11,125 nt of DNA from Clostridia bacterium (lineage in GTDB: Bacteria > Bacillota_A > Clostridia > Oscillospirales > CAG-272): contig JAFQWB010000058.1 in the NCBI GenBank assembly GCA_017407725.1, positions 1-11,125 of the forward strand, read 5' to 3'. The notes below the pieces were generated by a model. That model was given only the letters and a program-made list of their open reading frames with translations. It was not told the DNA's origin and did not search any database. The translations under genes were made by a program, and so were the position numbers. Positions 1 to 6,843 of the stretch are shown in pieces (within the stretch, counting starts at the first letter, position 1; every line of letters begins with the position of its first letter).

Positions 1-19
1 GAAATGTTTTCGAAGTCGA

Positions 20-156
20 ACTTTACAAAATCTGCGACAAATCGCTGATTTTGTAAAGTCAAAACGCCCGCGTTTTGAGGATCTACAAAAGGGGTCTGCT
101 ACTTCGTTTTTCGTAGATCCCGCCTTCGGCGCTGCTTCGCAGTTCGACTGCGCTCA
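20..156. repeat. cluster of consecutive hairpins in non-coding left end
   Basis: Several inverted repeats follow one another with almost no spacer. Positions 20-32 pair with 47-59 over 13 bp, and the stem continues past one T-T mismatch as GCGA/TCGC around a 4-nt loop (38-41). Positions 59-67 pair with 70-78. GGATCTAC at 79-86 pairs with GTAGATCC at 113-120. GCAGT at 139-143 pairs with ACTGC at 147-151 around TCG. The last part ends in CTCAGGATGAC, resembling intergenic repeats I recall from many bacterial genomes. No credible protein is encoded here. This is seen directly; its identity as a repeat family is inferred. Confidence 0.6.
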
Positions 157-180
157 GGATGACACAATGGGGAAGGCTTC

Positions 181-250
181 GCTCCGTTTTGTGCGCCGTA
201 CCTCATTACCCACCATACCTAGTAGGGGCGGAACGCGTAGCCCGTTTTAT
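181..250 (+). repeat. dispersed repeat, left copy
   Basis: A segment of about 70 bp matches 10791-10860 in the same orientation. The best conserved core is AGTAGGGGCGGAACG followed by GTAGCCCGTTTTAT (221-250 versus 10831-10860, one mismatch), and the GCGCCGTACC block upstream is also shared. Short open frames through both copies give similar peptides containing VGAERVARF, but there is no ribosome binding site and the flanks differ, so I read this as a non-coding interspersed repeat rather than a gene. Confidence 0.7.
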
Positions 251-311
251 GCTATATTCACTCCTGCAAGACATCGCACCCACGTGTCTATCCTTAAGTA
301 TTCGCAAAGCG

Positions 312-340
312 AAAGGGAGTGGCTATAAACCACTCCCTTT
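312..340. terminator. hairpin terminator downstream of the minus-strand operon
   Basis: An 11-bp perfect stem, AAAGGGAGTGG at 312-322 with CCACTCCCTTT at 330-340, encloses a 7-nt loop. On the plus strand it is followed by TATAATTTTTT, a good U-tract. On the minus strand, the direction of the phosphohexomutase gene that stops 43 bp away, only three T follow directly. It probably ends transcription in both directions, less strongly for the operon. Confidence 0.6.
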
Positions 341-382
341 ATAATTTTTTGAATATACCTAATGAAAAAACATTAAAATCGC

Positions 383-2113
383 TTATCCTATAAGCTCGTC
401 GGAGGATTTCTGCATAGCGGAAAGAACCGAATCAAGCTCTGCCTTGTCCTTGCCGTTGGCAAGAAGGTATATCTTTATCTTGGGCTCTGTTCCCGAGGGA
501 CGGAAAATGAGAACGTTTCCGCCTACCGCACCTGCCGTTTCAAAATAAAGAACGTTGGAAATAGGAAGATTTGTAGGAGAAACCTCGCCGCTCTCGAGGT
601 CGGTGATCGTTCCCTTGAGGTAATCTCTTACAGAAATGACCTTCATGCCGCCGATCTCTGCAGGGGGATTGTTTCTGATTCTTTCAAGAAGAGCCTTCAT
701 GCGGTCTGCGCCGTCAACACCCTTCATATAAACGTTGAGTGTCTTTTCGCCATAGTATCCGTACTTCTCGTAAAGAAGCTCAAGAGCATCCGAGAGAGTC
801 ATATTCTTTGACTTGTAGTAAGCCGCCATTTCGGTAATGAGCATAACCGCAACGACCGCATCCTTATCTCTTGCATAAGTGCCCTTTAAGTAGCCGTACG
901 ACTCCTCGAAGCCGAGAAGGAAGTTGCCGATACCGATATCGTCGTGGTTCTTGATAACCTCGCCGATGAACTTGAAGCCGGTAAGAACGTTGTGAAGATC
1001 AACGCCGTGCTCCTTGCAGATTCTTGTTACCATTTCTGTCGAAACGATAGTCTTGACCGCATATGCGCCCTCGGGCATTGTGTTTGTGTTTTCGTATGCG
1101 GTGAGAATATAGTCAAGAAGAAGTGCTCCGACCTGGTTACCGGTCATTGTAGCAAAGCTTCCGTCCTTTCTTCTTGCCTTGATACCGGTTCTGTCTGCAT
1201 CGGGGTCGGTAGCGATAACAAGGTCGCTTCCTACCTTCTCTGCAAGAGCCTCGCCAAGGTCAAGTGCCTCGGAGTTTTCGGGGTTGGGGCTTGCAACTGT
1301 CGGGAAAGATCCGTCAAGAATCATCTGATCTGCAACGCAGAAGAGGTGCTTTACTCCGCAAAGTCTTAAAACCTCGGGAACGAGTCTGTATCCGCAGCCG
1401 TGAAGAGGAGTGTAAACTATTTTGAGCTCGTCTGCCATCTTTCTGATGATAGAGGGGTCAACAAGCTGAGCTGTAACGTTCTGAACGTAAGCATCGTCGA
1501 TCTCGGGGCCGACTACGGTGATCTTGCCCGAAGCGACTGCCTCGTTATAATCTACAGTCTTAACGCCGTTAAAAATATCGGTAGCCTTGATGTATGCGAA
1601 AACCGCATCTGCCTGCTCAAGAGAGAGCTGAGCGCCGTCATCCCAGTACGCCTTGTAGCCGTTATATTCCTTGGGGTTGTGAGATGCGGTGATGTTTACA
1701 CCTGCCGCACATCCGAGGTGACGGATGGCAAAGGAAAGAACGGGAGTAGGGCGAAGAGAATCAAAGATGTAAGTCTTGATTCCGTTTGCGGCAAATACCG
1801 AAGCTGTGATCTCTGCGAAAATTCTTGAGTTGATTCTGCTGTCGTGAGCGATAACAACTCCGCGCTCTTCCTCGTGAACGCTGAGAATGTAGTCTGCAAA
1901 GCCCTGAGTTGCGTGTGCAACCGTGTGATTGTTCATTGCATTTGTTCCCGCAACCATAACACCGCGGAGTCCTGCCGTGCCGAACTCAAGGTAGTTTATA
2001 AAGCGGAGCTTGATCTCATCGTCTGAATCCTTGATAGAGAGAAGCTCTTCCTTTTCTTCCTTCGTAACCTTGGCTTCACTTAGCCATCTGTTGTACTGAT
2101 ACATATAGTTCAT
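383..2113 (-). CDS. pgcA: phosphoglucomutase/phosphomannomutase (alpha-D-phosphohexomutase)
   Basis: Interconverts hexose 1-phosphates and 6-phosphates in the cytoplasm, feeding UDP-glucose, glycogen or envelope sugar synthesis. The 576 residues match the usual length of the Firmicute PgcA/PGM2-like group. All four family signatures are present: EFGTAGLRG at 43-51, the phosphoserine loop TASHNP at 142-147 (Ser144 carries the phosphate), the Mg-binding loop DPDADR at 303-308, the sugar-selectivity loop GFEESYGYL at 401-409, and the phosphate-binding RPSGTEP at 538-544. It is the last gene of the minus-strand operon, 20 bp after the TSCPD gene. The start is not fully settled: Met1 and Met4 are both possible, and the AAAGG upstream is a weak ribosome binding site about 12 nt from Met1. 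Glucose versus mannose preference cannot be read from sequence. Family assignment is secure; the symbol is by homology. Confidence 0.95.
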   Translation of the reverse strand: MNYMYQYNRWLSEAKVTKEEKEELLSIKDSDDEIKLRFINYLEFGTAGLRGVMVAGTNAMNNHTVAHATQGFADYILSVHEEERGVVIAHDSRINSRIFAEITASVFAANGIKTYIFDSLRPTPVLSFAIRHLGCAAGVNITASHNPKEYNGYKAYWDDGAQLSLEQADAVFAYIKATDIFNGVKTVDYNEAVASGKITVVGPEIDDAYVQNVTAQLVDPSIIRKMADELKIVYTPLHGCGYRLVPEVLRLCGVKHLFCVADQMILDGSFPTVASPNPENSEALDLGEALAEKVGSDLVIATDPDADRTGIKARRKDGSFATMTGNQVGALLLDYILTAYENTNTMPEGAYAVKTIVSTEMVTRICKEHGVDLHNVLTGFKFIGEVIKNHDDIGIGNFLLGFEESYGYLKGTYARDKDAVVAVMLITEMAAYYKSKNMTLSDALELLYEKYGYYGEKTLNVYMKGVDGADRMKALLERIRNNPPAEIGGMKVISVRDYLKGTITDLESGEVSPTNLPISNVLYFETAGAVGGNVLIFRPSGTEPKIKIYLLANGKDKAELDSVLSAMQKSSDELIG

Positions 2114-2133
2114 AATAATACCAAGCCTTTCGA

Positions 2134-2406
2134 TTATACGTTTTCTTTTGCAAGCTCAGCCTTTGCCTTTTCAAGGGCAAGAGAGAGCTGATCGGGGCAG
2201 GAGGTTGATTTCATGCCGCATTTGATTCCGCGTATTCTTTTTATAGTGTCATCTATATTCTGTCCTTCAACGAGACTTGCTATTCCCTTGGTGTTTCCGT
2301 TACATCCTCCGACAAATTCTACCTTTTCAATAATATCACCGTCGATCGTTACGCGTATTTCTCTTGCACAAGTGCCTTTTGTAGCGTAGTTAATTGTTTT
2401 TTTCAT
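2134..2406 (-). CDS. TSCPD domain protein, four-cysteine family (TIGR03905-like)
   Basis: A 90-residue protein of the small stand-alone TSCPD family. The namesake motif reads STSCPDQL around Cys70. Four cysteines, Cys13, Cys35, Cys63 and Cys70, fit the family's four conserved cysteines and suggest a metal or redox site, though this is inference. A related domain is found at the C-terminus of some class II ribonucleotide reductases. The stand-alone proteins have no established function. The start is supported by GGAAGGA about 8 nt upstream. It lies 33 bp after the prephenate-dehydratase-like gene and 20 bp before the phosphohexomutase gene, so it is probably co-transcribed with both. No signal peptide or membrane segment is visible. 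Confidence 0.85.
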   Translation of the reverse strand: MKKTINYATKGTCAREIRVTIDGDIIEKVEFVGGCNGNTKGIASLVEGQNIDDTIKRIRGIKCGMKSTSCPDQLSLALEKAKAELAKENV

Positions 2407-2439
2407 GTTATTTTTCCTTCCGTTTTAAGAATTATCCTG

Positions 2440-3321
2440 TCAGTATCCGATTCTTTCGTGCTTTTTATAAAAGCCGTTTACAGAGAAATCGGGATACTCT
2501 CTGTTCAGTGTGTCCAAAACCTTGAGAGTTGTTTCAAAGCTTACGGGAAACACAAGTCTGTAGCAGGTTTCATCCGATGCAGGTATCATTTCGCAGGAGA
2601 GAGGATATGCTCCTACAAGCGAAAGAGAGCAGAGAAGAGACGTGAGTGAGAAGCCGTCGCCTGCAGAATAGTCTATATCAAGCATATCTGCACCCTCAAG
2701 CCTCACCGGCGATTGCGAAAGAAGCGCGAAGGTTACCGTATCGTCACCCGTCTGAACGTCGCAAAGCGCACATATGAAGAGCGAATTGTGTCTTATAAGT
2801 CTGTCTATAGTCGTGAGTCTGCCCGTCTGCTTTGAATAGATGGGAAGAATTCCAAAGTCACAGTAATTAGAATAAACCTCGTCACAAACCGAATTGAAGC
2901 TGTGCGCATATTCTACGGTGGGGAAGGGGGTCATCTTTGAAAGAATGCTGTAGGCTTCATCTGCACCGTGCGCTCTGAAGTAGGTTATTCTTGTTTGGCT
3001 TTTGCCGTAAACAGGGCATATTTCATCGTGTGAGCGATTCTTTGACTGCTCGGAGATCTCCGAGGTGAGAATTGATGAAACAATGATATCTATAAGTCCG
3101 AAGATGTCAGAGAGAGTAGCCTCGTTGCATTCGTCGGATGCCTCGACGCTTGAAAGAATTGACTGTGCAAGTCTTTCTCTGGCCTCGGCGTAGACGTAAT
3201 CATCCTCTCCCGAAAGCATACGTGCGAGCTCGTCTATGTGAGCTGCGTACTGCTCTGAAATATTTCTTAATCTTCTGTTAAGTGAGGCAATGTTTGAAAA
3301 TAATGCGTCGTACTTACTCAT
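2440..3321 (-). CDS. degenerate P-protein-like protein (prephenate dehydratase-like fold)
   Basis: A 293-residue protein that I place only tentatively. The N-terminal 95 residues are helical and could be a chorismate-mutase-like remnant. Residues 110-205 resemble prephenate dehydratase: DFGILPIYSKQTGRLTTIDRLI at 155-176 parallels the family's 'GVLPIENS..G.V....DLL' segment. Residues 215-293 could be an ACT-type regulatory domain. The family's catalytic Thr-Arg-Phe motif is not kept: the matching place reads DTVTFALL near 194-201, without the arginine, so activity is doubtful. Its start codon overlaps the htpG stop in ATGA, implying translational coupling, and no strong ribosome binding site precedes it. 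A role as a phenylalanine- or ligand-sensing protein is possible but speculative. A real gene with high confidence; the family call is moderate. Confidence 0.6.
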   Translation of the reverse strand: MSKYDALFSNIASLNRRLRNISEQYAAHIDELARMLSGEDDYVYAEARERLAQSILSSVEASDECNEATLSDIFGLIDIIVSSILTSEISEQSKNRSHDEICPVYGKSQTRITYFRAHGADEAYSILSKMTPFPTVEYAHSFNSVCDEVYSNYCDFGILPIYSKQTGRLTTIDRLIRHNSLFICALCDVQTGDDTVTFALLSQSPVRLEGADMLDIDYSAGDGFSLTSLLCSLSLVGAYPLSCEMIPASDETCYRLVFPVSFETTLKVLDTLNREYPDFSVNGFYKKHERIGY

Positions 3322-5153
3322 ATCGCACCAAGTGATGAGTCAAGAGCCTTGTATGCTCCGCTTAAGAGCTTCTTAAGCTCATCTGCCGTAAGCTGTCTCT
3401 GTGCGAGAAGAGATAGTGAGTAGATCTGATCGACAGCATCCTTGAGTGCACCGTTTTCTTTGTCGGAATCGGCAAGAGCACCAAGCTTTCTTATGAGTGA
3501 GGATGACGAATTGAGTATGAGAGTTTCGTCAATTGCTGGAGCGGGCGCTTCCGGTGAGTAGATTCGCATAAGATCTGCAAATCTGCGACTTTCTTCGGAT
3601 ATCTTAAGAAGAGCGGGAACACTCTTGTCCGAAAGAGACTCAAAGACAACCGACGTCTTTTCATTTCCCGACACCTTCTTGAAAAGCTCTGCAAGAGCCT
3701 CGTTTTCGTACTTTTCGCCATCCTTTTTAAGAGAATCGGTATCAGAGTCAACTCTTGAGAACTTGACCTTCATCTCCGATTCGATAAAGGAAATGAACTG
3801 TGTATCAAGCATACCCGAAAGCTCTGCAACCTTTATGCCCGCATCTGTGTACATCGAAACGTACTGCGACTGAAGAACCTTGTCTGAGGTGTAGAATATC
3901 TTATCCTTCTTGTCGTCAGATGCCGATTCAATATATTCGTTTACCGTAACGTAGCTTCCGTCTGTAAGCTTTAAGAGAAGAATGTCCTTGACTCTGTCAT
4001 AGAACTTTTTATCTCTCATAGCGCCGTATTCGGCAAAGAAACGGATATCGTCCCAGTATTTTTCATAATTTTCTCTTTCAAGACTAAAAAGAGAATTGAG
4101 CTTGTCTGCAACCTTCTTCGTTATGTGAGCCGAGATCTTTGAAACGTATCCGCTGTTCTGGAGATATGATCTTGATACGTTAAGGGGAAGCTCGGGGCAG
4201 TCGAGAACACCTCTTAAAAGAAGGAGATATTCGGGAATTACTTCCTTTAAGTTGTCTGCAACGAATACCTGATTGTAGTAAAGCTTTACCTGACCCTCAA
4301 GTGTGTCGTAGTCTGATCTTATGGGAGGGAAGTAGAGAATTCCCTTGAAATTAAGCGGATAGTCCGCATTTATGTGAATGTGGAAAAGAGGAGTGCGCAT
4401 ATCGTCGAAAAGCTTGTTATAGAAAGCCTTGTATTCTTCGTCAGTGCACTCGGATGCATTCTTGGTCCAGAGAGGCTCCTTGTCGTTTATGGGCTTTCTG
4501 TCGTCCTTCTTTTCCTCGTTTGCATCTTCAACGAAGATATCCACGGGCATAAAGGAGCAGTACTTGTATATAACCGACTCACAGTTATACTTTGAGAGGT
4601 ACTCCTCGCCTTCGGAGTTTATGTGAAGGATGACGTCTGTACCGTGAGATACTCTTTCGTCGCTTGTCTCTGCCATGTATTCGCCGCCGTCGGAGCAGGT
4701 CCAGTGAACTGCATCTCCGCCTTTGTAGGATCTTGAATGTATTTCAACGCTGTCGGCAACCATAAATGCCGAATAGAATCCAAGACCGAAGTGTCCGATT
4801 ATCGATGCGCCGTCGCCCGACTCGTACTTTTCGATAAAGTCAAGTGCACCCGAAAGTGCGATGTTGCATATATACTTTGTCAGCTCCTCTTCGTTCATAC
4901 CGATGCCGTTGTCAGATATGGTGAGCGTCTTTGCATCCTTGTCAAGTGATACGGTTACAGAGTATTCTTCACCCTCTGCACTTTCATACTCGCCAAGCGA
5001 TTCAAGCCTTTTTAACTTGGATATAGCATCGCAGGCGTTTGAAATAAGCTCGCGGATGAAGATTTCCTTATCCGAATAGAGCCATTTTTTTATGACGGGG
5101 AAAATATGCTCGGTATCTACCGAGATACCTCCCTTTCTCTTTTCGTTTTCCAT
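3318..5153 (-). CDS. htpG: molecular chaperone HtpG (Hsp90 family)
   Basis: Cytosolic ATP-dependent Hsp90 chaperone of 611 residues, close to the usual bacterial length of about 620. The GHKL ATPase domain is intact: ELISNACDA at 35-43 (catalytic Glu35 and Mg-binding Asn39), DNGIGM at 81-86, and the lid/G-box GHFGLGFYSAF at 120-130, with His where many homologues have Gln. The middle domain follows, including LPLNVSRSYLQNSGY with the conserved arginine that contacts ATP phosphate, then a dimerisation domain. The start is fixed by GAGGAG about 6 nt upstream. It leads the minus-strand operon and overlaps the next gene by 4 bp. A TATAAT box lies upstream; no CIRCE operator is visible, so HrcA control is not indicated. 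Confidence 0.96.
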   Translation of the reverse strand: MENEKRKGGISVDTEHIFPVIKKWLYSDKEIFIRELISNACDAISKLKRLESLGEYESAEGEEYSVTVSLDKDAKTLTISDNGIGMNEEELTKYICNIALSGALDFIEKYESGDGASIIGHFGLGFYSAFMVADSVEIHSRSYKGGDAVHWTCSDGGEYMAETSDERVSHGTDVILHINSEGEEYLSKYNCESVIYKYCSFMPVDIFVEDANEEKKDDRKPINDKEPLWTKNASECTDEEYKAFYNKLFDDMRTPLFHIHINADYPLNFKGILYFPPIRSDYDTLEGQVKLYYNQVFVADNLKEVIPEYLLLLRGVLDCPELPLNVSRSYLQNSGYVSKISAHITKKVADKLNSLFSLERENYEKYWDDIRFFAEYGAMRDKKFYDRVKDILLLKLTDGSYVTVNEYIESASDDKKDKIFYTSDKVLQSQYVSMYTDAGIKVAELSGMLDTQFISFIESEMKVKFSRVDSDTDSLKKDGEKYENEALAELFKKVSGNEKTSVVFESLSDKSVPALLKISEESRRFADLMRIYSPEAPAPAIDETLILNSSSSLIRKLGALADSDKENGALKDAVDQIYSLSLLAQRQLTADELKKLLSGAYKALDSSLGAI

Positions 5154-5186
5154 TTGATTCTCCTCTTTGAGTTTTGATCTGCGTTT

Positions 5187-5192
5187 ATTATA
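5187..5192 (-). promoter_or_regulatory. probable -10 box of the htpG operon
   Basis: A perfect TATAAT on the minus strand lies 34 bp upstream of the htpG start. No good -35 hexamer sits at 16-18 bp (the 17-bp position reads ATACTA), and the surrounding DNA is very AT-rich. The box is clear, but promoter strength and sigma-factor class are not. Confidence 0.5.
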
Positions 5193-5267
5193 CTCTTAAT
5201 ATTTTAATATAGTATTAACAATAGAGAGATTAATGTGATGTGACATGATTTTTATTTGAGAGCTGTA

Positions 5268-6554
5268 TTATCTGTGCGCGTGCTTCGATACCTTTTCGGG
5301 CTTTACGGCTCTTGCATTTGTAGCTTCGCCCGTAATATCGCCTGCCTTGATGAGCGATATCTTTGTGATCATAGGACCTACAAGCTCGTAAACGAGAACT
5401 GCAAAGAGTACTACGTTTCTGATGAGCACGCCGTCGGGAAGGACTGATGCGGTAAGACACATGCCGAGCGCAACTCCAGCCTGAGGAAGAAGCGTGAAGC
5501 CGAGGTAATTCTTTATGTTTTTCTCGCACTTCATGGCAGCTGCACTTGAATAAGCACCGAGGATCTTACCGATAGAACGCGATGCGATATAGATAAGACC
5601 TACAACGAGAACTACGGGCTTTGTTATTACCGAAAGATCAAGCTCTGCGCCGCTTATAACGAAGAAGAGAACGAGAAGAGGCGCACTCCATCCGTCTGTC
5701 TTATCCATTATCTCGGGTGAGAAATCGCAGAAGTTGCAGAATACTGTTCCGAGCATCATGCAGGTGAGAAGAGAAGAGAAGCGGCACTCGATTCCCGATA
5801 CCTCGAAGGAAATGAGCGAAAGACCTACGGTTGCTATAACGAATGCAACAGAGAGCGCAAGTCTTCTTGAATTCGACTTGAAGTGCTTTTCAATGGCTGT
5901 GAGAAGAGTTCCCATTATAAATCCGAGCGCAAGCGAGATAACTATTTCAACAATAGGCTCAACAACTACAGAAAGAACGCTTACCTTACCGCTTCCGAGA
6001 GCACGTGCAATTCCGAAGGAAATTGCAAATATTGCAAGACCTACGGCATCGTCAAGAGCAACTATGGGAAGAAGAAGCTCTGTGAGCTTACCCTTTGCCT
6101 TGTACTGACGAACTACCATAAGAGTTGCCGCAGGTGCTGTTGCCGATGCTATCGCACCGAGAACGATTGCGGCGGGAAGAGAGATTATTTTCGGGAACAA
6201 GAGGTGAAGTCCGATAAGAACTGCATCAACGAGAAGAGTGGTAACTACTGCCTGGAAGATTCCTATAACAGTTGCAATCTTACCCGTTTCGCGAAGATGC
6301 GAGAGTCTGAACTCATTACCTATTGAGAAGGCGATAAATCCGAGAGCAACGTCGGTTATTATTTTGTAAGTCTCAACGTCGTGAAGGGAGTGGAAGCCGA
6401 TTCCGGTAATTCCGAGCTTTCCGATACAGAAGGGACCTATAAGAAGACCCGCAATAAGGAATGCAGATACGTTGGGAAGCTTTAAGAGCTTTGTGATTCT
6501 TGAAACGAGAAGACCCGCGAGCATAGCGCACGAAATGGTCAGAAGCTGTGTCAT
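5268..6554 (-). CDS. cation:proton antiporter, CPA (NhaA/KefB-like) membrane domain
   Basis: Integral membrane antiporter of 428 residues with about 12 hydrophobic segments, expected to exchange Na+ or K+ for H+. Diagnostic features are SATAPAAT at 137-144 (the unwound helix region), LDDAVG at 167-172 with the paired aspartates Asp168-Asp169 typical of electrogenic CPA2 exchangers, and RSIGKILGA at 326-334 carrying the conserved basic residues. It ends in a short charged tail and lacks the TrkA-N/RCK regulatory domain of KefB-type transporters. A longer frame opens at 6710, but the clear promoter at 6621-6649 lies inside that extension, and AGAAAGG sits about 8 nt before the 6554 ATG, so I use 6554. 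It is monocistronic or reads into htpG: no terminator is visible in the gap. The transported ion cannot be told. Confidence 0.9.
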   Translation of the reverse strand: MTQLLTISCAMLAGLLVSRITKLLKLPNVSAFLIAGLLIGPFCIGKLGITGIGFHSLHDVETYKIITDVALGFIAFSIGNEFRLSHLRETGKIATVIGIFQAVVTTLLVDAVLIGLHLLFPKIISLPAAIVLGAIASATAPAATLMVVRQYKAKGKLTELLLPIVALDDAVGLAIFAISFGIARALGSGKVSVLSVVVEPIVEIVISLALGFIMGTLLTAIEKHFKSNSRRLALSVAFVIATVGLSLISFEVSGIECRFSSLLTCMMLGTVFCNFCDFSPEIMDKTDGWSAPLLVLFFVISGAELDLSVITKPVVLVVGLIYIASRSIGKILGAYSSAAAMKCEKNIKNYLGFTLLPQAGVALGMCLTASVLPDGVLIRNVVLFAVLVYELVGPMITKISLIKAGDITGEATNARAVKPEKVSKHAHR

Positions 6555-6620
6555 TTTTTTGCCTTTCTTTAACTTGGGTATGTACCTTTGATTCTTTGCC
6601 TTTTTTGAGGCAACCGCATT

Positions 6621-6649
6621 ATTATATATTATATAAAAAAACATGTCAA
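6621..6649 (-). promoter_or_regulatory. consensus sigma70-type promoter of the antiporter gene
   Basis: On the minus strand TTGACA (6644-6649) is followed after exactly 17 bp by TATAAT (6621-6626), a perfect match to both hexamers. Transcription would begin near 6614, leaving a leader of about 60 nt. This rules out the upstream ATG at 6710. Confidence 0.85.
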
Positions 6650-6711
6650 GTGTTAATATATTAAATATTTGTAAAGTTTGTAAAAAATTCCTTGTGTGCA
6701 ACTTGAACACC

Positions 6712-6727
6712 CACTTTGTGAAAAGTG
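6712..6727. promoter_or_regulatory. inverted repeat between divergent promoters, possible operator
   Basis: CACTTT at 6712-6717 is perfectly complementary to AAAGTG at 6722-6727 around GTGA. It lies between the antiporter and pfl promoters, about 48 bp upstream of the pfl -35. TTGTG and CACAT half-sites overlap it, recalling Rex operators, but their spacing is one base short of the usual Rex site. Protein binding is inferred only. Confidence 0.3.
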
Positions 6728-6775
6728 CACATAGAAAAAACCGAATAAATATTAGCTATTTAATCAAAAGAGTTG

Positions 6776-6803
6776 TTGAAATTTTTTAAAAAAGTGGTAT
6801 AAT
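6776..6803 (+). promoter_or_regulatory. sigma70-type promoter of the pfl operon
   Basis: TATAAT at 6798-6803 is preceded by TGG, an extended -10, and by TTGAAA at 6776-6781 after a 16-bp spacer. Transcription would start near 6810, giving a leader of about 33 nt that contains the AAGGAG ribosome binding site. Confidence 0.75.
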
Positions 6804-6843
6804 ATAGTTAACTATGTATATTGAGATTAAAAGGAGTTTATAG

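Noticed and set aside
159..344. Small protein in the left repeat region, and its relative at 10601-10897
   Set aside because: Similarity between the two frames is explained by the DNA repeat; there is no ribosome binding site, and the frames run through hairpins and, on the right, through the start of another gene.
5154..5267. CIRCE element controlling htpG
   Set aside because: No TTAGCACTC/GAGTGCTAA inverted repeat is present.
5268..6710. 480-residue version of the antiporter starting at 6710
   Set aside because: The perfect promoter at 6621-6649 lies inside the extra segment, the added 52 residues do not look like antiporter sequence, and a ribosome binding site precedes 6554.
6714..6732. 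Rex operator upstream of pfl
   Set aside because: The TTGTG and CACAT half-sites are one base too close and one is mismatched; kept only as a weak inverted repeat.
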